A DNA stretch of 64,000 nucleotides, taken from the NCBI GenBank assembly GCA_032718475.1, contig JAUCBJ010001555.1:26825-90824 (forward strand). The letters are read 5' to 3'. The position numbers and the translations under genes are program-made. Source of the stretch: Nemertoderma westbladi (taxonomy: Eukaryota; Xenacoelomorpha; Nemertodermatida; Nemertodermatidae). Positions 19,314 to 30,453 of the stretch are shown here, piece by piece; the first letter of the stretch is position 1; every line of letters begins with the position of its first letter. The notes under the pieces are model-generated. The model saw only the letters and a program-made list of their open reading frames with translations, ran no database searches and had not been told where the DNA came from.

Positions 19314-21063
19314 TATAGACTGGGTCCGTTATTAGTTCAGCCTCGTAATTTAAGAAGTTTGACATTTCTTCTAAACCTGGTTCCGCACCCTTCTTGTCTC
19401 GGGTGGAGAAAGCGATCTTCCTCCATTTGTTGCGCAGCCAGCTCGGTAGTGCCTGCGCTATCGTGGTGATGTTATTGGACGCGTTGAGCTCGTATGGCGC
19501 GTCTAGCGTCTTCAGCACGATCAGCGCCTTCTCGACTTTGTTAGCAAACGTCTTAATGCTAACGGGATTATCCTGTAGGCCACCCGATGTTATGCCTCTC
19601 AGCGTTTGCCTGATGATCTTGGCCGGGTGCCCGTATTCCCTATCCAGTGCCCGCCATGCTGTCGTGAAGCCGCCCTCTATTCCCTGATATTGCCTCACGA
19701 TGTCGTATGCTGGGCCTCCCGTGTACACTTGTAGATACTTTAGGCACTCCGCCTGCGTCAAGTTTTTTGTTAGTATTTCGTTACTATACATTCGCCGAAA
19801 CTGTAAGTATTCTTCCGGCCTGCTCCCATCGAATTTGAACGGTTCCACGGGTGGTAATTCGATCCTCGTTTTCAACGCATCGATCAACGTGGCCATCCCC
19901 ATTGCCTGCGCTTCTAATGGATTCGACGGGTGCTGTATAGTTTCCCCTGTCTGGTGCGGTTCGTCCGTCCTATTTCTTGATCTTCTCTGACTCGGATATG
20001 TCATCGGGGGTAGCGGCCCCCTCCATATGTCTGTATCACACGACCTGTTTTCATCTAGGGGTCTCGTTGTTCTTGTTCCTGTCGGGGTATATTGTTGATA
20101 TTGTGATGGGGGAATGTCACCCTGTCCCCCCCCCCCCACCGGTATGTCTGGTACTGGGGTTGATGTTAATATGTTGGGGCCCATACACCTATCCGCAATA
20201 ATTCCCCCCTCCCCTGGGTATATGTTATGTCCCTGCATGCTGTAGTCATACTGCTGTGCTGGTACCGGTATAGGCCTATCAGCTTCTGGCCTACTCGCCG
20301 GTATGTATTCCGCGACTTCCGGGTTTAATCCCGTTGTCCGCGCTATCCTATCGCCTACATTGCCTCTCTCAGTATGGCCTACGGTATGTGCAGTAAGACC
20401 TACAGTATGCCCTACAGTCTGCATGTGTTGCTCGGGATCGAAGTTTATTCTTCTCGAATAATCCTCCCCGCGGCTACCGTATTCTCGATCGGTAGGTATA
20501 TTCCGTCGGAAAGTTTCTCTTCGACCCCCCTCTCCACTGTTTTCATCTTCGTACCGGTACATCGCGTACCCCTCTCTCGGCGTGTAATGCGTCTCACCGG
20601 ATCGCATCCCTCCGGGGCGACGGCAATCTCCCGGAGTCCGACCCCACTGACTCTCCGTTCTCATCTCGACTACCGACGGCTCGCTGTCCGTCCTCGCTCT
20701 TCTATCGTTTGCGGCGATACTTCTACTACTGTCTTCCTCTCTTCTCCTATCAGTGGAATATTCCCGCTCACGAGATCTCTCGTCGACCTCCCGGTTAAAC
20801 CCCACTGTTCTTCTTTCCTCCTCTGATCGGGCTCGATGCTCCGTCTGCCCTCCCGCGACGTCAACCTGTCTTTCTCTGCTCGATCGCACGTCGCTGGGGA
20901 TACTCGCAATCCCCCTATTACTTTCCGTCGCCGGTTGTTGCGGTTTACCTTGTTCGGCCCTCGCATTGTCCGCTGACGGCTGTGGGACACTCTCTGCCCC
21001 CCCCCCCCCCCTCTCGCCGCTAACTCTCTGTTGTGGGGCCCTTGTAGCCCCCCCCCCCCCCAC
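19165..21063 (-). CDS. BEL 1 Gag core
   Basis: About 632 residues. A long Arg/Glu-rich, probably disordered first half precedes a capsid-like segment of the BEL type (DUF1759-like): LPPVEPFKFDGSRPEEYLQF, AECLKYLQVYTGGPAYDIV, WRALDREYGHPAKIIRQTL, KVEKALIVLKTLDA, LPSWLRNKWRKIAF. It is probably the main particle protein. It begins just after a G tract on the minus strand; the upstream Gag segment is in the same frame number but separated by a stretch read in another frame (21064-21468). Confidence 0.9.
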   Translation of the reverse strand: MGGGGATRAPQQRVSGERGGGGAESVPQPSADNARAEQGKPQQPATESNRGIASIPSDVRSSRERQVDVAGGQTEHRARSEEERRTVGFNREVDERSREREYSTDRRREEDSSRSIAANDRRARTDSEPSVVEMRTESQWGRTPGDCRRPGGMRSGETHYTPREGYAMYRYEDENSGEGGRRETFRRNIPTDREYGSRGEDYSRRINFDPEQHMQTVGHTVGLTAHTVGHTERGNVGDRIARTTGLNPEVAEYIPASRPEADRPIPVPAQQYDYSMQGHNIYPGEGGIIADRCMGPNILTSTPVPDIPVGGGGQGDIPPSQYQQYTPTGTRTTRPLDENRSCDTDIWRGPLPPMTYPSQRRSRNRTDEPHQTGETIQHPSNPLEAQAMGMATLIDALKTRIELPPVEPFKFDGSRPEEYLQFRRMYSNEILTKNLTQAECLKYLQVYTGGPAYDIVRQYQGIEGGFTTAWRALDREYGHPAKIIRQTLRGITSGGLQDNPVSIKTFANKVEKALIVLKTLDAPYELNASNNITTIAQALPSWLRNKWRKIAFSTRDKKGAEPGLEEMSNFLNYEAELITDPVYSEDSLGKGPKTDSPQAQTRAQHIERITETQAIIAICSDAGDCKSTDKRR

Positions 21064-21468
21064 CCGCTACATTCTACTTCGCTACCTCTCGCCCCGCTAC
21101 TATATATCTCTCTAGTCGACACATCAACCCTACCACAGTCGGGTCTGTTCACCCCCGCCTCTCCCTCTGCTATTGCGTGGCCTTCCAGGCCCTCTACTCC
21201 CTGCCTACCAACTACGCGGCCTACCAGGCCCTCTGCTCCCTGTCTACTAACTACGTGGCCTACCAGGCCCTCTGCTCCCTGTCTACTAACTACGTGGCCT
21301 ACCAGGCCCTCTGCTCCCTGTCTACGTAGGCCCGACGTGTTTACATTAATAGCACCCATATTGGAAACGGAATTAATTTGCTCATTTGAAACAAAATTAT
21401 TTGTATTATTCTGCGCGACTACGTTATCTGAATTATTTTGTAAATTCGGGCTAAGATCATTATTTGAA
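21064..21468 (-). other. BEL 1 Gag linker read in a different frame, with 39-bp coding repeats
   Basis: The frame that is open here (21359-20670 and upstream) encodes Asn-rich sequence continuing that of the preceding segment. About four 13-residue repeats (RQGAEGLVGHVVS-like, 39 bp units at 21174-21330) follow, then the C tract near 21047-21060 of the plus strand, after which the Gag core frame takes over. Two compensating length changes would explain this. Sequencing error in homopolymers is a possible cause. Confidence 0.6.
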
Positions 21469-23397
21469 TTATTCGAATTTTATTTTGCAGTTATTTTGTA
21501 GGTCTGAATTCGAGTTATTATTTTGATTATTTGAATTATTTTGCGTAACTACATCAATATTAGGATTATTTTCTACATTAACACTGGGATTGTTCTGATT
21601 TAAATTTAAATTACTACCACTAGGCAAAGTATTTCCTGCAATAAAGGTTTGATTAGTGTTATCCCATACGGTACTATTAATATCAACAACGTCTACAGTA
21701 CCAATATTATTATTACCCCCCCCGCTCGTACGGTCGCACCAGTCTTGAGTCTGTCGTGCGGTCCCTGTCAGTGGGGTATTAATAAATGTTTCTACGGCCC
21801 CCGGCTCCCTAAAAATACCCGAGCCGGCCCCGCTTTCAGACGGCGCTTTTTGCACGAGTTGCAACTCGTGCGCCCGTTTAATCTCATCTCCCGCAGACTC
21901 ACTCTGTTGTCTCTCTATTTTCTTGTTTTCTCCCTCAGTCTCTGCCACTCTTCTCTCACGCTCCCGGGTGTCCCTAATGGCCGACTCTGCAGCACTCTTA
22001 ATACTCTCCCTTCGTCTCACTTCGCGCTCCTTACGTTCCTTTTCCTCTCTCGCCTCACGCTCCTTGCGTTCCGCCTCACGCTCCTTGCGTTCCCTTTCCT
22101 CCCTTGCCTCACGCTCCTTGCGTTCCCCTTCCTCTCTCGCCTCACGCTCCTTGCGTTCCTTTTCCATTCTCGCCTCACGCTCCTTGCGTTCCGCCTCACG
22201 CTCCTTGCGTTCCCTTTCCTCCCTTGCCTCACGCTCCTTGCGCCCCCTTTCCTCTCTCGCCTCACGCTCCCTACACTCCCTTTCCTCTATCTCATCATAC
22301 TCCCTTAGGCTTTTCAAAGCCCTTTCGGCCCTCTCTCTTGTTTCTTTAAGCAATGCCGTTTCCCTCTCTAACCGCACTCTCCCTTCCTCTAGCCGTTCCT
22401 TCATTTCTCTATGATCTTTCGCTGCCATGCTGAGACGATATTCGGCACCTATCTCTCTCACCGCTCTTCCTTTCGCGGAGGATGTAACAGACTTATCGGT
22501 TACGACGGATTTCCCCCGCCTTCCCGACCTACTGATTTCCCCCCGCTTCCCGGAGCTTTCTCCGACCGACGAGGCCGAATCCTCGGGGTTAACCTCGGAT
22601 TCGCCCCCTTCGGGTTCCCTCCAGCCTACTGGTTTTACTCCCCGGGCATCGACCAAGTATGGCCCTATGTACACTGACGCTACACTAGGTTCCATACTCC
22701 CACACTCCCATAGTTCAAACAGTTCCCCGGCAATCCCGTGTGCTCTCGTTTCGGCTAGTTCTCTTTGCCCAAAACGTATTAGGTAATTTATGTGTCTATC
22801 CGACTCACCTAGTCGCTTTCTCAGTCTCACCTCGTCTACCTTCGCCCCTTCCTTCTTGGCGTCCTTTATCATCCTTCGGGTCGCGTTGTAGGCCCGTCGA
22901 AGTCGCTCTGATACCCCGACGTCCTCGTCGCCGACCTCTCCTCCGGCCCTCCGGGTTCGACGTCGTACCGGCGGCTCCACCGTCGCCGTTCCGGTGGGCC
23001 GTCCGTCGCCCTCGGCCTGTTGCTGGCCGGCGACATCGGTACCAATCTCTCCTCCGTCTCTTCGCGTCCGGCGTCGTACCGTCGGCCCCACCGTCGCCGT
23101 TTCGGTGGGCCGCTCGTCGCCCTCGGCCGGTAGCTGGCCGGCGACATCGGCGCGCCGTTCTCCGTCTCGTGTCGACTCGTCTCTTTCTCCCTCGACCTCG
23201 TTCTCTCTATCCTCCGGCTCGAGTCCCTCTCCTCTCAACTCGGATTCTGATTCCAGACGGTCCCCCTCATCTTGGACTTCCGGGTCACCCGTTACCGATC
23301 GCTCCGGCGTCGTGGGCCTATACCGCCTGGTCGCGGCCTCGCGGATCGTTTGATCTTCGTCCGGGGTCCGCGTCGGTGTCTCGCCCGATTCACTCAT
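21469..23397 (-). CDS. BEL 1 Gag N-terminal coiled-coil segment
   Basis: About 642 residues from MSESGETPTRTP, 80 nt inside the 5' LTR. The first part is acidic and disordered, with a duplicated segment (RRRTRRDGGE / RRRTRRAGGE). A helical region follows (RLRRAYNATRRMIKDAKKEG), then a long charged coiled coil built from RKEREAREERE-type repeats near residues 350-480, and an Asn-rich tail. BEL 2 (59428) has the same plan, so this is a family trait of its Gag. The frame ends at TAA 21469 within an A-rich stretch, where a frame change joins the linker. Confidence 0.88.
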   Translation of the reverse strand: MSESGETPTRTPDEDQTIREAATRRYRPTTPERSVTGDPEVQDEGDRLESESELRGEGLEPEDRENEVEGERDESTRDGERRADVAGQLPAEGDERPTETATVGPTVRRRTRRDGGEIGTDVAGQQQAEGDGRPTGTATVEPPVRRRTRRAGGEVGDEDVGVSERLRRAYNATRRMIKDAKKEGAKVDEVRLRKRLGESDRHINYLIRFGQRELAETRAHGIAGELFELWECGSMEPSVASVYIGPYLVDARGVKPVGWREPEGGESEVNPEDSASSVGESSGKRGEISRSGRRGKSVVTDKSVTSSAKGRAVREIGAEYRLSMAAKDHREMKERLEEGRVRLERETALLKETRERAERALKSLREYDEIEERECREREAREERGRKEREAREERERKEREAERKEREARMEKERKEREAREEGERKEREAREERERKEREAERKEREAREEKERKEREVRRRESIKSAAESAIRDTRERERRVAETEGENKKIERQQSESAGDEIKRAHELQLVQKAPSESGAGSGIFREPGAVETFINTPLTGTARQTQDWCDRTSGGGNNNIGTVDVVDINSTVWDNTNQTFIAGNTLPSGSNLNLNQNNPSVNVENNPNIDVVTQNNSNNQNNNSNSDLQNNCKIKFE

Positions 23398-23476
23398 CTC
23401 GTTTGTGGCTGATGATTCGGCTAGCTAGGTTACAGTTCTTGATGTTCAACTAGGGCGGCAGCTCGGATTTAGTTAC

Positions 23477-24014
23477 TGTGACGGGATCCAGGAGGGATCC
23501 CGATTTATCCGATGTGGTATTTAGTCCACGCGTCCCCGCCGTGTATAAGAGTGGAATAAAGATAACTGAGTTCTGAAGTTCGGTGTATAATAATAGGTTA
23601 TAGGATATAGATATATTGTGAATTATACGGTAGGCGGGATACGGTAACTAAAGTCCCGTGATCCCCTAACTAAACTAATTGACTGTACCCTACGCTAGCA
23701 CTGCTGCACTGAGATAACTGAATCACTGATTAATAGGTTATTGGTTATATTGCACGGTGGCCTTACTGCTACTCAATCGATGCCATTCCCCCCTCTGATT
23801 GGTTAATACCCTTGTTGGCGCCCCGTGGAGTATTCCCGTTCACTCCACCTATTTCCTCTGGGTTAGGGGTTTGGCCCCTGACCCTCTATTGTGTGCTTCC
23901 TTCCCACTCTTATTGGGATGGCACGAGTTGGTTAATTGCCCAATCTCGTGGCTCCCAATATTGCTTATCGGCTTACAACTTTATGGGGTGTTGGCGGGAT
24001 TGAATAAGCTAACA
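23477..24014 (-). repeat. BEL 1 LTR (5' LTR in element orientation)
   Basis: 538 bp, differing from 6807-7344 at one base (23756). Flanked on the right by the target duplication ATTAT. It should hold the element promoter; I do not see a clear TATA box to assign. Confidence 0.97.
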
Positions 24015-24255
24015 ATTATAATTGTTCTACAGTAGCTACCATTTAAAATCTCTAAAAAATTTATTGAAAAAATGCTGTAAAATTAAAAAAAAAACGCCTC
24101 ACACATCGGCTATGTAAAAGTGCCCCTTCAATATTACCCCTGTTTTATTGTTAACAACTGTTCTATTCCTATTAGCTATAAAAGTACAATTTTATTTGTT
24201 ACACATTTATTAGCGGGATTATAACTATCTCTAATGCTGGGCTACGGCAATAAAA

Positions 24256-24284
24256 GTTATTTTGCCCTAGTAGGGCAAAATAAC
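24256..24284. other. Perfect 29-bp palindrome
   Basis: GTTATTTTGCCCTA, one G, then the exact complement TAGGGCAAAATAAC: 14 bp arms with a single-base spacer. It could extrude as a cruciform or be the joined ends of a small element. Confidence 0.85.
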
Positions 24285-24354
24285 CATGTTATTCCCTCTT
24301 AGAAGTAGTGAAGTGTTACATACTGACATACAAACATAGGAACCGGTAATGCTG

Positions 24355-24705
24355 CTGTACTCGTCTTAGGTCTCTTGTGTGTCACATCAGGTGCAAATCA
24401 GGCATTCAGACCACCAACTAGTTTTGTATTTCATGTGAAAATATTTTTCATGAATTTCTTAAATTTTATTTGTGAAAATATTTTTCGTGGAATTTCTTAT
24501 ATTTTATTACATGTGTTGAAAGAGCATCGAAGTAGAAAATGTTTGCAGCTTTGTATGTAATTTGAGCAAAATCCATGCTCAATAGTAAACTCAATATATT
24601 TACTCAATAGTAAATAACTTAATATATTCTTAATAAACTTAATATATTCCAGAACCATTAAATTATTTAACATTGAGTAAGGCAGCATCAGGAGGACGAG
24701 TACAG
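24355..24705. mobile_element. Candidate small element with 11-13 bp inverted ends
   Basis: CTGTACTCGTC at 24355-24365 is inverted as GACGAGTACAG at 24695-24705. No target duplication was recognised, so the call is weak. Confidence 0.25.
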
Positions 24706-24833
24706 TAATTAGAACCCCAGAACTACGATAGCAATATAGTTTGCTAATAATTTACTTTAATAACTATTACAACAATCCGGTTAAGGATATTGTTGGTATA
24801 AATTGAATTGCACTAGCACATACAGAAATATAA

Positions 24834-24930
24834 GTAAAAAAAGTACCAATTTAAGAATAAAATTACGTATTATATGGCAAAAAACGTAGGGCCTAGCACA
24901 TTTTTTTCAATATTCTCTCGACCCTTTATT
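24834..24930 (+). repeat. Dispersed repeat, copy A
   Basis: About 95 bp around ACCAATTTAAGAATAAA and CAATATTCTCTCGACCCTTT recurs in inverse orientation at 43100-43192 and in part at 43567-43593. No TE family was recognised. Confidence 0.7.
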
Positions 24931-25608
24931 AACTTCGCTGGCGCTCGGGAAATAAAATAACTCGAGTATAGTGGAAAAAAGTTGTAACTTTTATTTTCCT
25001 AAGTACTAAATACTTAATTATACTAATAAAACGTATTTAATGTAAACAATACCGTCTGTGGGTAATGGATACATGACTTGTCCACCAAAAATACTATTCA
25101 ATTAATTCAGCCAATTTAGTTATATATCCCATTTGAAGTTTATGCAATATGTTACCCCTAGCGGCCAATATAGGAAAATATAGAAATTTTAGAAAGTAAA
25201 CAATTTAAATAAGTTTGACATCAATTTTTACTAACAAATTCGGGTGATTTTTGATGATCGAATCTTACGGCGATTGGATGAATTAAGCCTAGAGCTATAC
25301 AACACACATGACACAGTAATGTTTTACCTTGGAACTTGGGTGTTATTATTCCCTTGGGCAAAATAACACCTATGCAATTAATGAAATAAAGTGAAACACA
25401 CCGAAAATTTTCCAATTCCCTTGGGAAAAATAAATATAAACACCCCCAAAACTTTCCAAGCCCCATTTTGTAAACTCTTCCCCCAAACAATGCCCTTTTA
25501 GAATCTGTAAATAGTTGTTAAGGGACAAAAATAATCGAAATGCATACCATAATAAATGTGTAACAACTGACTTATTCCCCAGAAGTTAGTTATTTTCCCA
25601 GTTATTTA

Positions 25609-25664
25609 ACCCGCGGGCAGGAAACAACCCGAGGGCGAAGCCCGAGGGTGTCCTGCCCGCGGGT
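25609..25664. other. GC-rich hairpin in AT-rich DNA
   Basis: Arms ACCCGCGGGCAGGA and TCCTGCCCGCGGGT (14 bp, perfect) enclose a second small stem, GGGC-GAA-GCCC. The composition contrasts sharply with the flanks. Confidence 0.8.
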
Positions 25665-26273
25665 ATTCTTATAGCAAATCGCAACTCCAAACACAGAAGA
25701 AAATCCACAACAGAAAACAACAATTTTAACTGTATTGTCAATAGAGATATAATGTAGACATAGTCCGGCAGCAGAGTGAACCTGCGATTTTCCACCCATA
25801 AAATGTTTCATCAGTTTCGTGACCACAATACCATACCAATCGATATTAGGTCGCTCTCTCAGCCTTGAGCAATTTGAATAAAACGTGTTTCCATGTCAAC
25901 AGCGACAGCGAATGAGACCCTAGCAACCGCTATTATAAACACTCAATATCTAGAAATTTTACACCAAATTAGTTTCTATCGATGATTGTCAATCCAATGA
26001 ACCCGGTCCCGAACCACTGTTGTCATAGCAACCGTTGTTAAGGGGAGTAATCGTCAGTCAACGCCATAACTACCACTAATTTAAGCATCTCATTTAAGAC
26101 TCATATAAGAACATAATGATGCAATGATCCAACGCAAGAATAATATAACTGAATCAGAATATAACTGAATAACTGAAAATATCTAACTTCTGGGGAATAA
26201 GCATAGAAGTATTTAAATTTGTTATTAATAGAAATTGTTTCCAACTTTATAACTACATGTAAAAATGGAAGCA

Positions 26274-26333
26274 GGACAATTCGGTCCCGGACAATTCGGT
26301 CCCGGACAATTCGGTCCCGGACAATTCGGTCCC
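26274..26333. repeat. 15-bp minisatellite (GGACAATTCGGTCCC), 4 copies
   Basis: Four exact-looking units sit 15-25 bp before the large 42-bp array. Confidence 0.95.
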
Positions 26334-26347
26334 GTTTATTTTGTGTT

Positions 26348-28921
26348 ATCTTCCTCACTCCGTCTCCCTCACCGTCCACAGATCCTCCTGTACTTCCCAC
26401 TCCGTCTCCACACACCCGCCACCGATCCCCCCCATACCTCCCACTCCGTCTCCTACACCCTCCACAGATCCCCCCATACCTCCCACTCCGTCTCCTACAC
26501 CCTCTACAGATCCCCCCATACCTCCCACTTCGCCTCCCACACCCTCCACAGATCCCCCCCATACCTCCCACTCCGTCTCCCACACCCTCTACAGATCCCC
26601 CCATACCTCCCACTCCGTCTCCTACACCATCCACAGATCCCCCCATACTTCCCACTCCGTCTCCTACACCCTCTACAGATCCCCCCATACATCCCACTCC
26701 GTCTCCTACACCCTCCACAGATCCCCCCATACTTCCCACTTCGCCTCTTACACCCTCCACAGATCCTCATGTACTTCCCACTCCGTCACCCACACCCTCC
26801 ACAGATCCTCCTGTACTTCACACTCCGTCTCCCACACCCTCCAAATATCCTCCTGTACTTCAAACACAGTCTCCCACACCTTCCACAGATCATCCTGTAC
26901 ATCCCACTCCGTCTCCTACACCCTCCACAGATCCCCCTATACCTCCCACTCCGTCTCCCACACCCTCCACAGATCCTCCCGTACTTCCAACACAGTCTCC
27001 CACACCTTCCACAGATCATCCTGTACATCCCACTCCGTCTCCTACACCCTCCACAGATCCCCCCATACCTCCCACTCCGTATCCTACACCCTCTACAGAT
27101 CCTCCTGTATTTCCCACTCCGTCTCCCACACCCTCCACGGATCACTACATACCTCCCACTCCGTCTCCTACACCCTCCAAAGATCCCCCCATACTTCCCA
27201 ATTCGCCTCCCACACCCTCCACAGATCCTCCTGTACTTCCCACTCCGTCTCCCACACCATCCACAGATCATCCTGTACTTCCCACTCCGTCTCCCACACC
27301 GTCCACAGATCCTCCAGTACTTCCCACTCCATCTCCCACACCCCCCACAGATCCCTTCATACCTCCCACTCCGTCTCCCTCACCCTCCACAGATCCTCCC
27401 GTACTTCCAACACTGTCTCTCACACCCTCTACAGATCCTCCTGTATTTCCCACTCCGTCTCCCACACCCTCCACGGATCACTACATACCTCCCACTCCGT
27501 CTCCTACACCCTCCAAAGATCCCCCATACTTCCCAATTCGCCTCCCACACCCTCCAAAGATCCTCCTGTACTTCCCACTCCGTCTCCCACACCATCCACA
27601 GATCCTCCTGTACTTCCCACTCCGTCTCCCACACCGTCCACAGATCCTCCTGTACTTCCCACTCCGTCTCCCACACCGTCCACAGATCCTCCTGTACTTC
27701 GCACTCCGTCTCCCACACCCGCCACAGATCCCCCCATACATCCCACTCCGTCTCCCACACCCGCCACTGATCCCCCAATACCTCCCACTCCTTCTCCCAC
27801 ACCCTCCAAAGATCCCCCCATACTTCCCACTCCGCCTCCCACATCCTCCACAGATCCCCCTATACGTCCCACTCCGTTTCCCACACCGTCCACAGATCCT
27901 CCTGTACTTCGCACTCCGTCTCCCACACCCGCCACAGATCCCCCCATACATCCCACTACGTGTCCGACACCCGCCACTGATCCCCCAATACCTCCCACTC
28001 CTTCTGCCACACCCTCCAAAGATCCCCCCATACTTCCCACTCCGCCTACCACACCCTCCACAGATCCTCCTGTACTTCCCACTCCGTCTCCTACACCCTC
28101 CACAGATCCCCCCATACCTTCCACTCCGTCTCCTACACCCTCTACAGATCCCCCCATACCTCTCACTTCGCCTCCCACACCCTCCACAGATCCTCATGTA
28201 CTTCCCACTCCGTCTCCCATACCCACCACAGATCCTCCTGTACTTCCCACTCCGTCTCCCACACCATCCACAGATCCTCCTGTAATTCACACTCCGTCTC
28301 CTACACCCTCCACAGATCCTCCTGTACTTCCCACTCCTCTCCCACACCCTCCACGGATCCCCACATACCTCCCACTCCGTCTCCTACACCCTCCACAGAC
28401 CCCCCCCCCCATACTTCCCACTTCGCCTCTCACACCCTCCACAGATCCTCATGTACTTCCCACTCCGTCTCCCACACCATCCACAGATCCTCCTGTAATT
28501 CACACTCCGTCTCCTACACCCTCCACAGATCCTCCTGTACTTCCCACTCCGTCTCCTACACCCTCCACAGATCCCCCCATACATCCCACTCCGTCTCCCA
28601 CACCCTCCACAGATCCTCCTGTACTTCCCACTCCGTCTCCCACACCGTCCACAGATCCTGGTTCTTCCAACACCGTCTCTCACACCATCCACAGATCCTG
28701 TACTTCTCACTCCGTCTCCCACACCTTCCGCAGATCGTCCTGTACTTCCCACTCCGTCTCCCATACCCTCCACAGATCCTCCAGTACTTCCCACTCCGTC
28801 TCCCACACCTTCCACAGATCCTCCTGTACTTCCCACTCCGTCTCCCAAACCCTCCACAGATCCCTCCATACCTCCAACTCCGCCTCCTACACCCTCCACA
28901 GATCCCCCATACTTCCCACTG
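26348..28921. repeat. 42-bp minisatellite, about 61 copies, with higher-order duplications
   Basis: The unit is CCCACTCCGTCTCCCACACC then CTCCACAGATCCTCCTGTACTT. The period is a multiple of three and nearly stop-free, so long Pro/Thr/Ser-rich frames run in all three plus-strand frames and Gly-rich ones on the minus strand. The competing frames argue against coding. Blocks of 2-4 units are duplicated (26870-26970 with 26980-27080; 27100-27210 with 27420-27530; 27680-27840 with 27890-28050), a sign of unequal exchange. Confidence 0.95.
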
Positions 28922-29164
28922 GTGGGTTCTACCCTTATTATGTTTATGTAACATTTAAATGCAGGTGGCGGGAAATTCAAAATGTATTCTAGCTTAGGAT
29001 AAGTACGACTAATATACTACTGAATTACCGATATACAGGATAAACTTAATTTACCTTTTGCATGATCTAACTATATTATTAAGATCACAGCATGGCGCTG
29101 CGAGTAAAGTAAATTACTTGTTTTTGAATTATTTTATTTTCTAATTCAATTACGAATACAATAA

Positions 29165-30453
29165 ATGGCTGAAGCTATTAACCCAGAGGATTACTTGGAC
29201 CTCACTGCGGACGAAATAGATGAACTCGACCGAGCCGCATTAAAAATCCACTGTACAAATGCCGGTTTACAGTTTAATCCTCGCACATCGACAGCTAATT
29301 TACGCAAACAGCTGTACAGAATCCTCGAGTTCGAGGCCGAGGATCCTCCTCAACAAACCGACCTGGCAAAATTCCTTATGCAGATGGAAGAACGCCGGGA
29401 ACAACGCGAGGAACAACGACGTGCAGAGGACGAACAGCGACGTCGCACTGAACGTGCAGAGATGCTACAATTAATGGGGCATATACACCGCGTTCCTCCC
29501 AATGTTCCTGCCGATATTAGGCCGACTCAACCGCATCTACCTCGTCATGATCTCGCCAGATCAGCGGCCTCTCACCCTCCGTCGATTTTAAACCTGAATA
29601 CATCAGTTGGAGCATTTCGCCGTTGGCGTACAACTTGGGACGACTATGCAACTCTCGTACATCTTGTAGAATTCCCGGTTCCGGAGCAACTAGCGGCATT
29701 CCGTCGCGCTTTACACCAAGATGTACAGGACGTTCTGTCGCACATCGACGTCCAACCCGCCGAACCGGGAAATGCGATATCAATCAATGACAGACTCGAT
29801 GCAATCGCAACTTATTTCCAAGAAAAACGTGACTTAGGACGTGAACGCGAAGCTTTCGAACGCCGAATCCAAACGCCCGGAGAAACTTTCGACCAATTTC
29901 TCTTAGCCTTAAGGAACCTAGGGCAGGATGCCGAACTTTGCAACCATTGCTTCGACCAACGTCTGGCAGATAGAATACGTGTTGGGCTACGAGACGAGGA
30001 GATCCGCCGACGCCTCATGGCGATTCGTCCATACCCACACCTTGATGACGTCATCGCATTCTGCCGCCGGGAGGAGGCCGGCCGTAAATTCGCCAACCCA
30101 GGAGCTACAGTAAACCGTATAAAAGGTAATACTTACAAAACACAGAAAGAGTGTCGGAGGAACTCGCCAGACTGGTCACGGCCTCGATATCGTAGTAAGT
30201 CCCGTGACTGGATTCCACAACATTTAAGGAAGAAATGTCTACGGTATGTGGTAATGACCTACATAAGGACATGTCCACTTGCCCTGCAAACGAATCAACC
30301 TGTTCCTTATGCAAAAAGACCGGACATTGGGCCAAAGTTTGTAGTTTGAAATGGGATAAAATGTATTTGAAAACCCCATCTTCCAATGTTGGTTACATCG
30401 AATCCTCAGTGGAGCCCAGATCAACTTGCATATCATTTTATATTTCATTTTAA
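29165..30453 (+). pseudogene. Gypsy-type gag remnant, frameshifted within its zinc knuckles
   Basis: The first frame gives about 360 meaningful residues. These are an N-terminal helical region, a Glu/Arg-rich coiled coil (MEERREQREEQRRAEDEQRR), and a capsid-like segment (FRRWRTTWDDYATLVHL, YFQEKRDLGREREAFERRIQ, GETFDQFLLALRNLGQDAEL, LADRIRVGLRDEEIRRRLM). The knuckle pair starts in this frame but finishes in another: the second is CSLCKKTGHWAKVC (CX2CX4HX4C), and the spacing inside the first knuckle has two extra bases near 30240. No protease or RT follows; a minisatellite starts 65 bp later. It is either a decayed element or a co-opted gag; the frameshift favours decay. Confidence 0.75.

Larger units (their letters stand above)
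6807..24014 (-). mobile_element. BEL/Pao LTR retrotransposon 1, complete, with extra third ORF and nested Gypsy insertion
   Basis: Two 538 bp LTRs (6807-7344 and 23477-24014) begin TGTGACGGG and end GCTAACA in plus orientation, and are flanked by the 5 bp duplication ATTAT (6802-6806, 24015-24019). I see one difference between the LTRs (A at 7086, G at 23756), so insertion is recent. The order on the minus strand is LTR, Gag coiled coil, Gag core, knuckles/protease/RT/RNase H, integrase, satellite, ORF3, polypurine tract, LTR. At 17.2 kb, or 14.5 kb without the nested Gypsy, it is long for the superfamily. Several frame changes lie near homopolymers. Confidence 0.95.
24015..26273. other. AT-rich intergenic region
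   Basis: No coding frame is supported. It contains a 29-bp palindrome (24256), a candidate inverted-repeat element (24355-24705), a dispersed repeat (24834-24930) and a GC-rich hairpin (25609-25664), each listed separately. Between 24434 and 24500 a segment around TGTGAAAATATTTTTC is tandemly duplicated. Confidence 0.6.

Noticed and set aside
26219-28992. Long Pro/Thr/Ser-rich frames (500-880 codons) on the plus strand and Gly-rich frames on the minus strand
   Set aside because: They are a by-product of a 42-bp tandem repeat with few stops. Three plus-strand frames compete equally, and no start context, splice sites or flanking domain supports one.
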